From positions 1 through 45,020 of the IMG/VR virus record IMGVR_UViG_3300020160_001711: DNA of 45,020 bases. One strand, 5' to 3'. This document shows positions 1 through 7,349 of the stretch, piece after piece. Source of the DNA: a virus. The notes beneath the pieces were generated by a model, which saw nothing but the letters and a program-made list of their open reading frames with translations, searched no databases and was not told where the DNA came from. Position numbers and translations under genes: made by a program. How positions within the stretch are numbered: position 1 is the stretch's first letter; every line of letters starts with the position of its first letter.

Positions 1-519
1 CCCCCCCCCTTTTTTCGTGTCCGCTATCCTACCATTCAAAACAAATCAAACGCAATCCTGCGCCATCCTTGAAGCAAAGACAAGCCTATAAAATCCGATT
101 CGTTTTTCTATTAAGCATCCCGCATAAACAATGTTCGCGTTTATCCAATGCGCGACCCTCTTCAGAAAAGAAGTCTTGTATTCTTTAAGGTTGCAATCTG
201 AAACCTTAAACATATTGGCATGGGTCTTGCTATATGGGCGGTGACTATTCTGGCATGGCAAATGCTATACCCATACAGCGTATGGTTGGCACGGTTCTTG
301 CTCCAGAAATTTTGCTATTGGTGCAAGATTTCCCTTGACAGGGAGCACCAAAATTTGGTATAATAGAAGGCTGCACTTTTTTTGACGGGGGGGGGCGTAC
401 TCCCAAAATATTTTTCAAATTTTTTTTATATTTTTACCCTATGGAATTTCCCATGGGGGGGTGGTGTTTTTTGAAATTCCCTATATCTCAAATTTTTTTT
501 TTCAAAATTTTTATGTATT
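1..519. other. Gene-free contig-edge-like segment with homopolymer runs
   Basis: I see no convincing gene here. The stretch opens with nine C then six T. It contains a run of about ten G near 388-397 and another G run near 454-461, each set among T-rich sequence. Roughly the first 360 bases are visibly richer in G and C than the rest of the window. A 71-codon reading frame on the minus strand (46-261) resembles no family I know and has no upstream motif like those of the other genes. A consensus bacterial promoter faces rightwards at 335-364 but leads into no plus-strand gene. It could be a true genome end, a fragment of other DNA joined during assembly, or low-quality contig-edge sequence. 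Confidence 0.5.
335..364 (+). promoter_or_regulatory. Consensus sigma-70-type promoter
   Basis: TTGACA (335-340) and TATAAT (359-364) are separated by 18 bases, so both hexamers match the housekeeping consensus exactly. It points away from the nearest gene (520-996, minus strand), and no plus-strand gene follows for nearly 3 kb. It could drive a short RNA, be an early phage promoter, or belong to DNA that is foreign to the phage. Confidence 0.5.
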
Positions 520-996
520 TCAGCTATAGAGGTCTGAAAACAATTTAACTATAATATTCCTTATAATTTCCTTCTGGATAATGATCCTCTCTGCGAGATC
601 CATATTTGTTGGAGACTCTATATAGCAATAGGGTATCTTTGTTTCCTTTATAATGTTCTTTAGGAAATACTCATCTGTTTTCTTCCCCTTGGAAATTTTT
701 TCACTCTTAATGATTTCCTTCCTCAATTCCTTGGATACTTCTACGTTTATCTTCTTGGATCTATTATTCTCATTTAGAATAACTATGAACTGAGGATTCT
801 CCTTTAGCAATATTTTTAGTATCGCTATTTCCCTTTTTTTAATGAAATGGGTATCTATATCCCTCTCTTCTGGAACTCCTATGACGAGTATATTATCCAT
901 CTCATCAAAGAATTGGGAGGCATACCTTCCAGATTTTTCGTCGCTCTCCATACCAGCTACAATGATAATGGATTTTTTTATCTTTGTAGATATCAT
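520..996 (-). CDS. Conserved-looking protein of unknown function, Rossmann-like start
   Basis: 158 residues, not assigned to a family. The N-terminus has a hydrophobic beta strand (SIIIVAGMES) followed by alternating strands and helices (NILVIGVPEER, FIVILNENN), as in small alpha/beta folds. The middle and C-terminus are rich in Lys, Glu and Ile, with helix-forming stretches such as AERIIIQKEIIRNIIV. No catalytic motif can be named. The ATG at 996 is supported by a late-promoter-like CATAAATAAT just upstream (1004-1013). It is the last gene of a minus-strand group whose other members carry capsid-targeting-like N-termini; this protein does not. Coding is likely from the promoter and the uninterrupted frame. 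Confidence 0.7.
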   Translation of the reverse strand: MISTKIKKSIIIVAGMESDEKSGRYASQFFDEMDNILVIGVPEERDIDTHFIKKREIAILKILLKENPQFIVILNENNRSKKINVEVSKELRKEIIKSEKISKGKKTDEYFLKNIIKETKIPYCYIESPTNMDLAERIIIQKEIIRNIIVKLFSDLYS

Positions 997-1003
997 TCCA
1001 CTT

Positions 1004-1013
1004 ATTATTTATG
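1004..1013 (-). promoter_or_regulatory. T4-late-like promoter motif before 520-996
   Basis: Reads CATAAATAAT on the minus strand and ends 7 bases before the ATG at 996. It matches the core of the T4 late promoter (TATAAATA) except for the first base. Confidence 0.5.
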
Positions 1014-1036
1014 GAATATAAAATCAAGTTTATATG

Positions 1037-1525
1037 TTAATAAGAACCTAAATCTACCAGTCTAGCTTTAAAAAAAGGAAATGTCATTGTTAATGTGGAT
1101 ACACTTTTAGCTGGATTCTTTTTAAACCGATCTGTTTCACTGTTGTCGAATTTAATTTCTACATTTTTTGTAAACAACTCACTATCATCTGGCACCACCA
1201 CATCGATGACTTTTGCCCCAGTTTCCACATTGGAGAAACTATAACCAACGTCTCCGTTCTGGTTATAACCCTTTAAATTTTTTTCCCAATTAAAAATATC
1301 CAAGTACATATAATATGGTCTGTGAGAAACGGTTTTGATTAAAGGACTGAATTTCACAACAAGTTTATCTCCATTGCCACGATTAACATACACGCTATCA
1401 AACTTATATTTATTTTTAAGTTGTTGTAAATTAAATATATAATTACCAACCCCTTCAGTATCCAAGAGTTCTTTCTTTAATTTATCATACTTACCTTCAG
1501 TTATAAACTCTTTAAAGCTTTTCAT
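1037..1525 (-). CDS. Paralogue A of a tandem pair; capsid-targeting-like N-terminus
   Basis: 162 residues from ATG 1525. A TTG two codons further upstream is less likely because TATAAATATT ends just before the ATG. The protein begins MKSFKEFITEGKYDKLKKEL. The first ten residues match the T4 internal-protein targeting pattern (a short amphipathic start ending I-T-E before Gly), the type of site cut by a gp21-like prohead protease. The remainder looks mostly beta: VIDVVVPDDSE and a final STLTMTFPF strand. Both have clear counterparts in the next gene upstream (VIDVIIPED, LTMKFPF), so the two are tandem duplicates. No enzyme motif was recognised. By analogy it is a candidate head-packaged protein; its function is unknown. 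Confidence 0.8.
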   Translation of the reverse strand: MKSFKEFITEGKYDKLKKELLDTEGVGNYIFNLQQLKNKYKFDSVYVNRGNGDKLVVKFSPLIKTVSHRPYYMYLDIFNWEKNLKGYNQNGDVGYSFSNVETGAKVIDVVVPDDSELFTKNVEIKFDNSETDRFKKNPAKSVSTLTMTFPFFKARLVDLGSY

Positions 1526-1527
1526 TG

Positions 1528-1983
1528 TCAATATTTATAAAACCTATTTCCTATAAATGGAAACTTCATTGTGAGTATTGGGAAGTAAGGATTTTCCGCT
1601 ACCTTGGTATTATCCAGTTTTATTGTGATTTTGTTTTTAGCTATATCTTCTGGTATAATGACATCAATGACTTCTGCTTCATCATAGAATAATTTAATCC
1701 CTTGATCCATTGATATTCTTCTTTCCTCATTCTGATCCCACATTTCAATAGTATTCTTATCCAATACCATCATAATATCCATCCTACCTCCAAAGGTTAC
1801 TGCATTCTTATAGTGAAATTTGAATTCATAATGGATATAATCACTGGTTCTTACCCCCTCCAATGTTCTACCCACAGATTGCTTTATGAAATTTAACCCC
1901 TCTTGGATGGATTCAGAGTTCATCAATTCCTTCTTCAATGCATCGTACTTACCCTCTGTGATATATTGTTTAAAGCTTTTCAT
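1528..1983 (-). CDS. Paralogue B of a tandem pair; capsid-targeting-like N-terminus
   Basis: 151 residues. It begins MKSFKQYITEGKYDALKKEL, nearly the same as its neighbour 1037-1525, with I-T-E before Gly as the likely maturation site. The centre (ESIQEGLNFIKQSVGRTLEG) is longer than in the paralogue. The two share the VIDVIIPED and ILTMKFPF blocks near the C-terminus. An AAAGGA Shine-Dalgarno-like sequence lies about 7 bases before the ATG, unlike the late-promoter-type start of paralogue A. The stop lies two bases before the paralogue's ATG, so the two are likely co-translated. The stop of the upstream gene (1984) abuts this start. Function unknown; a candidate internal head protein. Confidence 0.8.
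   Translation of the reverse strand: MKSFKQYITEGKYDALKKELMNSESIQEGLNFIKQSVGRTLEGVRTSDYIHYEFKFHYKNAVTFGGRMDIMMVLDKNTIEMWDQNEERRISMDQGIKLFYDEAEVIDVIIPEDIAKNKITIKLDNTKVAENPYFPILTMKFPFIGNRFYKY
1530..1539 (-). promoter_or_regulatory. T4-late-like promoter motif before 1037-1525
   Basis: Reads TATAAATATT on the minus strand, containing the full TATAAATA. It ends 4 bases before the ATG at 1525 and overlaps the stop codon of the upstream gene. Confidence 0.6.
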
Positions 1984-2535
1984 TTAGTATCCTTTCATTT
2001 CCCCATTGTCATCGAAATAATCCTCATAATCGAAAGACGTGTCTATGTGGAAAGCATCATGTGTTATACTGTGTTCCTTGTTCTTCTTCCACGTATATCC
2101 TCCACCTGATTCGTAAAACGATGGATGCAATGCGATTTCCATCATTGCATCTATTTCATGATTAACTATATAAAAATCGGTATGGCATTGCCACTCTTTG
2201 TAAAAGGTAAAACCATACCAGTTTTTCAACTCTTCTGGTTTGAGACTCTCGAACGTTGATGCCATCTCTTCTGCAACTTTGTCACAGATGCCACCACTCC
2301 CATATTCCTCAGACTGACCATCATCGTCCTGATCCCAACCATCGAAAACAGATATCGCAGCTTCTGCAAGTTGTGGGAATATAGACTCTAAGAAAGCGAT
2401 AACCTTTTTAATCTGTTCATCTCGAAGCATATCCAATTTTTCAAACTCCTCTATCTGATCATCATCAAAATTACTTTGTTGTCTGCTTAACTTGCTATAC
2501 AAGCCTTCTAGAATTATGTTATCATCGTCTCTCAT
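1984..2535 (-). CDS. Candidate Cys/His hydrolase-like phage protein with N-terminal (I)LE signature
   Basis: 183 residues, acidic. It starts MRDDDNIILEGLYSKL, a second flavour of targeting-like N-terminus shared with the 719-residue protein at 4378-6537; I-L-E before Gly is a possible prohead-protease site. Near residue 84 there is GICDKVAEEM, then a His (118) and N-H (125-126), then YESGGGYTWK at 141-150. A Cys at a helix start followed by His and a GGGY-type motif recalls papain- or NlpC-like phage proteins; this is an inference from pattern only. A GGAG sequence precedes the ATG by about 12 bases. It sits between the tandem pair and 2539-3216 with gaps of only a few bases, so it is probably in one transcript with them. 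Confidence 0.75.
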   Translation of the reverse strand: MRDDDNIILEGLYSKLSRQQSNFDDDQIEEFEKLDMLRDEQIKKVIAFLESIFPQLAEAAISVFDGWDQDDDGQSEEYGSGGICDKVAEEMASTFESLKPEELKNWYGFTFYKEWQCHTDFYIVNHEIDAMMEIALHPSFYESGGGYTWKKNKEHSITHDAFHIDTSFDYEDYFDDNGEMKGY

Positions 2536-2538
2536 TTT

Positions 2539-3216
2539 TTACGCTATCTCCACAAGTTCGTATACTGGATGTTTTTTCTTTCCGCTGTATATGTAACATT
2601 CTCCGTAAATGCTACTGGATAAATTAACTGAACCAAAACTTGTTGGTCTTAATCTTGGCTCTTTCTTTGTCATCTCTGGATAATTCTTCAACATCACAGG
2701 GTTTTTAAATTCAACCCTCATGGCATACACATGATCGTTTCCGCTTTCAATTGACACTATTGGATGCGGTGAGATCCATACACCTTCCCCTTTTCTTGTT
2801 TTTAATCTTATGTTCTTCTTTTTATTCTCCTCATCCACCCATGCCCATCTGAAGTTTCTTGGGTTTAATAGATTAATGTAAACTTTTTTGCCAGTTGCTT
2901 TAACGTTTCCATCTATCTCGTTCTCCACGTTTAACTTCGGACCTTTGAATGTATCAACATAACCCCTTTCATACATCTTACCGTTTAAAATTTCCCCGCT
3001 ATGGATGTCGTAATATTTTCCACCCGCTGTGTATGAGGCATCCACATCTTCTCTTTCCAAGTACTTATTAATGAAAGGGCTATCTGGTTTTCTATATTTT
3101 CCTCCGCTCCGTTGAGATCTTTCAATATCTTGTTCTCCAGAAACAGAAACCAACCAACGCTCTGGTGCAACAATGACATCAGCCATTTCTAAAAGATATT
3201 GTTTGAAAGTTATCAC
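2539..3216 (-). CDS. Unknown protein with capsid-targeting-like N-terminus (GTG start)
   Basis: 225 residues. It starts at GTG 3216 with MITFKQYLLEMADV; the L-L-E before Met fits the gp21-type cleavage pattern. The start is supported by GTAAATAAT 7 bases upstream. The body has a beta-rich centre (KKVYINLLNPRNF, GEGVWISPHP, YAMRVEFKNPVML) and a C-terminal SSSIYGECYIY. The VYINLLNP...VWISP arrangement is faintly like phage ADP-ribosyltransferase-type proteins, and T4 Alt is a head-packaged enzyme of that kind. No R-S-E catalytic triad can be assigned with confidence, so function is left open. It is the first gene of the minus-strand group 520-3216 and is divergent from 3253-3492. Confidence 0.75.
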   Translation of the reverse strand: MITFKQYLLEMADVIVAPERWLVSVSGEQDIERSQRSGGKYRKPDSPFINKYLEREDVDASYTAGGKYYDIHSGEILNGKMYERGYVDTFKGPKLNVENEIDGNVKATGKKVYINLLNPRNFRWAWVDEENKKKNIRLKTRKGEGVWISPHPIVSIESGNDHVYAMRVEFKNPVMLKNYPEMTKKEPRLRPTSFGSVNLSSSIYGECYIYSGKKKHPVYELVEIA

Positions 3217-3223
3217 TTTATAT

Positions 3224-3232
3224 ATTATTTAC
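3224..3232 (-). promoter_or_regulatory. T4-late-like promoter motif before 2539-3216
   Basis: Reads GTAAATAAT on the minus strand, 7 bases before the GTG start. It is back-to-back with a plus-strand AATAAATAT at 3237-3245, so one 36-base gap may hold two divergent late promoters. Confidence 0.55.
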
Positions 3233-3236
3233 TTTT

Positions 3237-3245
3237 AATAAATAT
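3237..3245 (+). promoter_or_regulatory. T4-late-like promoter motif before 3253-3492
   Basis: Reads AATAAATAT on the plus strand, 7 bases before ATG 3253. It is a weaker match than most of the others. Confidence 0.4.
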
Positions 3246-3252
3246 ATTTGTA

Positions 3253-3492
3253 ATGAAATTCGATAATTTATACGAAAGCATTCTCAAAGGTCTATCCCAT
3301 GGAATGGATTTGGAAGATATTGCAAAGAAACATAATGTGGATGTAAAGCATCTGGAACAGCAATTGGAGATGGGTCTAGAGGTTGAGAAGGAACACGATG
3401 ATGATTTGACTATAAGAAAAACCATTGCCATGGATCATCTTGTGGAAGATCCAGACTATTATACTAAATTAAAAACCATACACAAGGATTGA
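3253..3492 (+). CDS. DUF5661-type small protein
   Basis: 79 residues from ATG 3253. A longer frame begins upstream, but that extension is hydrophobic and would start inside the divergent gene. The C-terminal half matches the pattern I recall for DUF5661: GLEVEKEHDDD, then KTIAMDHLVEDPDYYTKL. The middle (MDLEDIAKKHNVDVKHLEQQL) reads like a small helix-turn-helix-type segment that discriminates a partner or DNA. The N-terminus MKFDNLYESILKG has L-Y-E before Ser, another possible prohead-protease site. The biochemical role of this family is not known to me. It ends with TGA, showing that the standard code applies. Confidence 0.8.
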   Translation: MKFDNLYESILKGLSHGMDLEDIAKKHNVDVKHLEQQLEMGLEVEKEHDDDLTIRKTIAMDHLVEDPDYYTKLKTIHKD

Positions 3493-3558
3493 TTATAGCA
3501 AATTCTCTTTTAAATACTTCTTGAAGAAAGTAAAATATGTGCGATAATAAAAAAGAGA

Positions 3559-4071
3559 ATGTACTATCGAAACTCTTTAGACAAATACGGGGAATGTTCA
3601 GCAAGAGGGGAAAGTGCGGAAAATGCGTTCATTGCTGTTGTAAAAAGAAAAAAGATAAGGTATCGTGACGCTACAATCAAGGAGCAATTCGATCACATCG
3701 ATTATATTCTGGAAATAGATGGTAGAGAAATTCTTATGGATGTAAAGGCCAGAAAGAAAGTTTCACGATATGATAATAAGACTGCTGATGACAAAGTATG
3801 GGTGGAATTTAAAAACGTGTCTGGTAACAATGGTTGGCTTCATGGCTCCTCAGATTTCATAGTCTTTGAAAGAAATGAGGATTATGTATTGGTCCCTAGA
3901 AAAAAATTGTTGGAATATTGTGATAACAATATAGATAAAACAAATATAGTATCTGAAGCGAGCAATGCTTTATATAAATTATACACAAGGTATGGGAGGA
4001 AGGATATTATATCCATGATTAAAATGGAAGATTTGTTTTTAAATATGAAACCTGTTGTCTGGAAAAAATAA
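3559..4071 (+). CDS. PD-(D/E)XK-superfamily nuclease-like protein
   Basis: 170 residues. The nuclease signature is EQFDHIDYIL (Asp45, Asp48) followed after a beta turn by ILMDVKARKK (Asp61, Lys63), the usual D...D-x-K core. A Glu in GESAEN (about residue 20) could complete the site. Then comes WVEFKNVSGNNGWLHGSSDF, a block I associate with a family of phage-encoded nuclease-like proteins that share the VWVE...GWL...D pattern. The C-terminus is helical. No late-promoter motif precedes it; only AAGAGA lies just upstream of the ATG. It ends inside a strong bidirectional terminator. Possible roles are host DNA degradation or processing of phage DNA; neither is shown by sequence. Confidence 0.65.
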   Translation: MYYRNSLDKYGECSARGESAENAFIAVVKRKKIRYRDATIKEQFDHIDYILEIDGREILMDVKARKKVSRYDNKTADDKVWVEFKNVSGNNGWLHGSSDFIVFERNEDYVLVPRKKLLEYCDNNIDKTNIVSEASNALYKLYTRYGRKDIISMIKMEDLFLNMKPVVWKK

Positions 4072-4100
4072 AACCCTTGGTATTACCCAAGGGTTTTATT
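4067..4100. terminator. Bidirectional intrinsic terminator
   Basis: A perfect 14-bp inverted repeat (4067-4080 with 4087-4100) with a 6-base loop and A/T-rich flanks. It overlaps the TAA of 3559-4071 and lies just downstream of the convergent 4114-4320, so it can end both transcripts. Confidence 0.85.
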
Positions 4101-4113
4101 GAATCACCAAGCG

Positions 4114-4320
4114 TTATTCCTTTTCAGAAACAAACTTGTATAGTTCTTCCGCTCTTGCTATAATATTAGCAGTCTTTGGCGTGAGTGCATCAATTCCTTG
4201 TGCATCATCCAAAAAACCGTCTTTATTACGAATGGTATCCAACTTGTGATGATACTTATTATATTCATCGCTATGGGCCATTTGAAGAACTTCCAAACGA
4301 ATTTCGTATGCGTTTTTCAT
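4114..4320 (-). CDS. Small conserved T4-like phage protein
   Basis: 68 residues, highly charged and helical. It begins MKNAYEIRLEVLQMAHSDEY, a start I associate with short proteins of unknown function in several T4-like phages. The C-terminus is TANIIARAEELYKFVSEKE, predicted helical. AAAGGAGA at 4332-4339 is a good Shine-Dalgarno sequence about 11 bases from the ATG. There is no TAAATA motif, so it may belong to an earlier expression class than its neighbours. Upstream, TTGACT and TTGACA hexamers occur near 4365-4375, but I see no well-spaced -10. It is transcribed toward the terminator at 4067-4100. Role unknown. Confidence 0.75.
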   Translation of the reverse strand: MKNAYEIRLEVLQMAHSDEYNKYHHKLDTIRNKDGFLDDAQGIDALTPKTANIIARAEELYKFVSEKE

Positions 4321-4331
4321 GTATGTGTGTG

Positions 4332-4339
4332 TCTCCTTT
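4332..4339 (-). promoter_or_regulatory. Shine-Dalgarno sequence of 4114-4320
   Basis: AAAGGAGA on the minus strand, about 11 bases before the ATG. It is one of the few strong ribosome binding sites here, in contrast to the late-type starts. Confidence 0.65.
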
Positions 4340-4377
4340 CTGAATATATTGAGACGTTACATGTCAAAAGTCAATGA

Positions 4378-6537
4378 TTAAAAATCTTCAGATTTACCCT
4401 TTTTTCTTTTAATGAAATCTTTGAATGTCATTTGTCCACCCAACTTATTAAGTAAGAAGTTTCTAGAAAGTTCTTCATTGTAATTCGGAAACTCAAATTT
4501 CGGATACCTTCTTAAATAATCACTAACCTTATCCATCACCCTACCATCTATTATTTCCTTATTTGTTTTATAATCAAGTTGTTTGTCTAAATCTTTTTGA
4601 TAAGCATTATCATTTTCATAATCATCTGCTTTAAAGATATCTCTTCTCCAAAAACTCAATATTCCTAATTCTTGGTTATCTTTTTTAGAATACATTGGTA
4701 TATTGGCATCAGAATAATCACCAACATCTATTTTCTTAAAATGATTCAATACTTTTATTATGTCATCTTCTTTGATATAAGTATTATCGGTATCATATTT
4801 TACAGCGGCTTTAATATTTGGTATCAATATTTGATCTTCAAATTCTTTGTAAGCGTCCAATAACTTATTTCTATTTTTTATAATAGTTTCAATATCTTGA
4901 TATAAACGATCATAATTATAGGATTCACGATCATCATATTCCAAATCTATTTTTATGTTTATAAATGAAGCAGACATCTTACCATCTCCAACAACATCAA
5001 AAAGTTGAGAAACATTTAAATATTCGTATAGAAAATATTTAAAGAAATCCATAGCGTACTGCGCATATGGGATCTCATTCCTTTTTTCCTCTGTCAAATT
5101 AGAATGTTTGGTATAATTCATAGAGAAAAAATCTTGCCTTACAACGTTATAATATTTCTCAGTAAGATTTGGAAAAGATATAATTTTAAGTTTGACATCA
5201 ATATTTTTATTATCTTCAGCACTAATAATGCTATTGTCAAAATCTTCCTTCACTTTAAAATAAAAATCGGTATATTCATCTGATATCCAACCTTGTCTCA
5301 ACATTGCCATTTTAAATTTTTCTATAAAATCTTCCTTGTCAAATCTTTGATCAGTTGCTCGATAGGAATCACATTCACCTTCAAATGAACGTAAACCATT
5401 ATCATCCATTGCGAAATAATTATCATTAGATTCAATACCGCAGCTTATAAAAAAACTTTCTTTATCGTTGTATGAAATATCTATTCTAAAACCATTACCC
5501 CCCGAATATATGTCGAAATCTGATAATAGATCATTAAATGCTTCAAGATCTTTAGTATTATAAAATTCTCCAGCATTTTCTTTTATTATCTCTTTCATGT
5601 TCGGTATATCTGGAAACTCGTTATAATTCAATTTGATATAAAAAGAATAATCCGCTCTCACATAACTCTCTTCACCGTAATCCTCGTCTATGTCTATTCC
5701 AAAATATTCGAAAGAATATTCATCTAATACTTTTTTGAAATCTTTATATGATATATTGTTATCTGATATTTTTTCCAATATCTCATCGCTGTTTGGTATT
5801 TGCACAGCATGTTCTTCAACATACTCTCTCAAATCTTTATCGGTAAAATCATGCGATGAATCATATTCAAATTTAAAAATAAAACATTCTTTTTCTATCA
5901 ATATATCAGCTATATATTTGTGGTATTCATCTTTAGGTTTAGAATTTCTTTTACCTTTACATTGATACCAAATACCCTCATCTGGACTAATAGCCATTGT
6001 TATAAATGGTTCTATAGTTTGTGTTTCTGGAAAATACTTTCTCAAGGAGTATAAAGTATCGGCTTTATTTGTTGTACCACAATGACCCATCGCATCGCTT
6101 TCACTACAGTCTCTTGTAGATTCTAAATCAACCCAATAAAACCCATCAGAATATTTTTTTATAATTGTATTTTTTTCAACACCTTCTAGATTTTTTATTT
6201 CTATATTTTTGTGGTATTCATCTTGAGCTTCAACGGCTTGATCCCAATTGTATGATTTCAAATTAATGTTTGGTACGTTCCTAACCCAATCCAATATACC
6301 TTGCATTTGAGTTAAAAGGTTTATAGTTATCCAATTGATTTTATTAGTAGATGCTTGAAAGGCACCCATATTTTTTATTTTATCAGCAAACCATATTGAA
6401 TATTTTTCACTAAAATTGTGTAAGTAATCCGCGACATCTTGTGGAATTCCGAATTTGATTATTTTATCCCTATGATCTTTTTCTAGGATCAAACCTAAAT
6501 ATAAGTTCTCCAGAATTAAACTGTCGTTATCTTTCAT
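4378..6537 (-). CDS. Large protein with GHC/GK-N motif (PcfJ-reminiscent) and targeting-like N-terminus
   Basis: 719 residues, acidic, soluble. It starts MKDNDSLILENLYLGL, close to the N-terminus of 1984-2535. I-L-E before Asn and a second I-L-E at 17-19 are candidate prohead-protease sites. Around residues 143-201 it carries DCSESDAMGHCGTTN, then YSLRKYF, then a beta segment and YQCKGKRNSKPKDEYHKYI. This C-G...LR...KGK.N order recalls the PcfJ-type domain (HCVG...R...Q.KG.N). The similarity is a pattern match, and the biochemistry of that domain is not established to my knowledge. The remaining 500 residues are rich in Asp, Glu and Tyr, with no motif I can name. It has its own late-like promoter (6541-6553) right after a terminator, so it is a single-gene unit. 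Confidence 0.75.
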   Translation of the reverse strand: MKDNDSLILENLYLGLILEKDHRDKIIKFGIPQDVADYLHNFSEKYSIWFADKIKNMGAFQASTNKINWITINLLTQMQGILDWVRNVPNINLKSYNWDQAVEAQDEYHKNIEIKNLEGVEKNTIIKKYSDGFYWVDLESTRDCSESDAMGHCGTTNKADTLYSLRKYFPETQTIEPFITMAISPDEGIWYQCKGKRNSKPKDEYHKYIADILIEKECFIFKFEYDSSHDFTDKDLREYVEEHAVQIPNSDEILEKISDNNISYKDFKKVLDEYSFEYFGIDIDEDYGEESYVRADYSFYIKLNYNEFPDIPNMKEIIKENAGEFYNTKDLEAFNDLLSDFDIYSGGNGFRIDISYNDKESFFISCGIESNDNYFAMDDNGLRSFEGECDSYRATDQRFDKEDFIEKFKMAMLRQGWISDEYTDFYFKVKEDFDNSIISAEDNKNIDVKLKIISFPNLTEKYYNVVRQDFFSMNYTKHSNLTEEKRNEIPYAQYAMDFFKYFLYEYLNVSQLFDVVGDGKMSASFINIKIDLEYDDRESYNYDRLYQDIETIIKNRNKLLDAYKEFEDQILIPNIKAAVKYDTDNTYIKEDDIIKVLNHFKKIDVGDYSDANIPMYSKKDNQELGILSFWRRDIFKADDYENDNAYQKDLDKQLDYKTNKEIIDGRVMDKVSDYLRRYPKFEFPNYNEELSRNFLLNKLGGQMTFKDFIKRKKGKSEDF

Positions 6538-6540
6538 GTT

Positions 6541-6553
6541 ATTATTTATTTAG
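6541..6553 (-). promoter_or_regulatory. T4-late-like promoter motif before 4378-6537
   Basis: Reads CTAAATAAATAAT on the minus strand, 3 bases before the ATG at 6537. It lies directly downstream of the hairpin at 6566-6588, so transcription is insulated from the gene upstream. Confidence 0.6.
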
Positions 6554-6565
6554 AATAAAAAAAAT

Positions 6566-6588
6566 GTGAGGTTTTAATAAAACCTCAC
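6566..6588 (-). terminator. Intrinsic terminator after 6640-7260
   Basis: A perfect 10-bp stem (6566-6575 with 6579-6588) with a 3-base loop, followed on the minus strand by a run of eight T. This is a strong rho-independent terminator for the GAF-like gene. Confidence 0.85.
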
Positions 6589-6639
6589 TTACAATCCATC
6601 CTGCAATATAACATATTATATAAGTTGCCATAATTTAAA

Positions 6640-7260
6640 TTAAACCTCCAAGTATCCAGCCATATTCGAAGCATTTATTATCAGTTTATTAATTTGATCA
6701 TCGACTAAAACAATATCATTAATAACACCTTCCATGCAAAAAAATCCCACAAAATTACCAGAAATATCTTTTATGGAAACGCAAATGAAACTAGAAACGC
6801 CTCGATTCTCCCAAAAATTTTGCATGGCATACGACATTGGATCATTCGTCTTTTTTACATCATTGGTATAATAATAACCACACTCCATTAATTTTTTAAA
6901 AAATAAGGAGAATATGGAAGTTGGGATGTTTTGAGTATGCACGGCTTCAGAGGCCACACCTTGATTCACAACTTCATATGTTGTTGAAAATCTCTGAAAA
7001 CTTTTACCAGAATATGTTTTACCGCCATTATGAAATTCTGCAATCCATGCCCTATCGCAGTTATACTTTTCCATTAAAGATTTTAACTTTGTGGTTATAA
7101 GTTCATCAGCTTTTATAGCACCATTTTGAGCCAATGTATGTTTCTTTTTATCTTGTCTTTTCTTCAAAAAAAATTGCAATATTTGTAATGAAAGTGGTGA
7201 AATTAATCCTGTAATTAAAGCGACTATTATTAAAGTGAAGTGTTGAGCGTCAAAATCCAT
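6640..7260 (-). CDS. Membrane-anchored GAF-like domain protein
   Basis: 206 residues. Residues about 9-32 are a transmembrane segment (LIIVALITGLISPLSLQILQF) followed by a positive patch KKRQDKKKH, so the C-terminal domain should face the cytoplasm. The domain from about 50 to 206 has the features of a GAF-type sensor fold: NCDRAWIAEFHNGGKTYSGKSF (FHNGG at 76-80), STTYEVVNQGVA, and VGFFCMEGVIND near the end. I recall similar GAF-like proteins in other T4-like phages; their ligand is unknown. An AATAAATAT near 7276-7284, about 15 bases before the ATG, may be its promoter. It is followed by its own terminator, so it is a single-gene unit. It could sense a host metabolite at the inner membrane; that is inference. 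Confidence 0.75.
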   Translation of the reverse strand: MDFDAQHFTLIIVALITGLISPLSLQILQFFLKKRQDKKKHTLAQNGAIKADELITTKLKSLMEKYNCDRAWIAEFHNGGKTYSGKSFQRFSTTYEVVNQGVASEAVHTQNIPTSIFSLFFKKLMECGYYYTNDVKKTNDPMSYAMQNFWENRGVSSFICVSIKDISGNFVGFFCMEGVINDIVLVDDQINKLIINASNMAGYLEV

Positions 7261-7336
7261 ATCTCGATGTTTTATATATTTATTTTATTTCTCATTACAA
7301 ACAATGTTACTATCAAATATTACTTGACTTTTTTTA

Positions 7337-7346
7337 TATAAATATT
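7337..7346 (+). promoter_or_regulatory. T4-late-like promoter motif before 7350-7703
   Basis: TATAAATATT ends 3 bases before the ATG at 7350 and contains the full TATAAATA. Confidence 0.65.
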
Positions 7347-7349
7347 ATT

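Noticed and set aside
46-261. A 71-codon minus-strand frame in the first 300 bases
   Set aside because: It has no family resemblance, no late motif or clear ribosome site, and lies in compositionally odd edge sequence.
2539-3216. ADP-ribosyltransferase (T4 Alt-like) identity
   Set aside because: Only a faint VYINLLNP/VWISP resemblance; the R-S-E catalytic residues could not be placed, so it is mentioned only as an alternative.
3199-3252. Longer N-terminus for the DUF5661-type gene
   Set aside because: The extension is hydrophobic, overlaps the divergent gene's start, and the late-like motif lies directly before ATG 3253.
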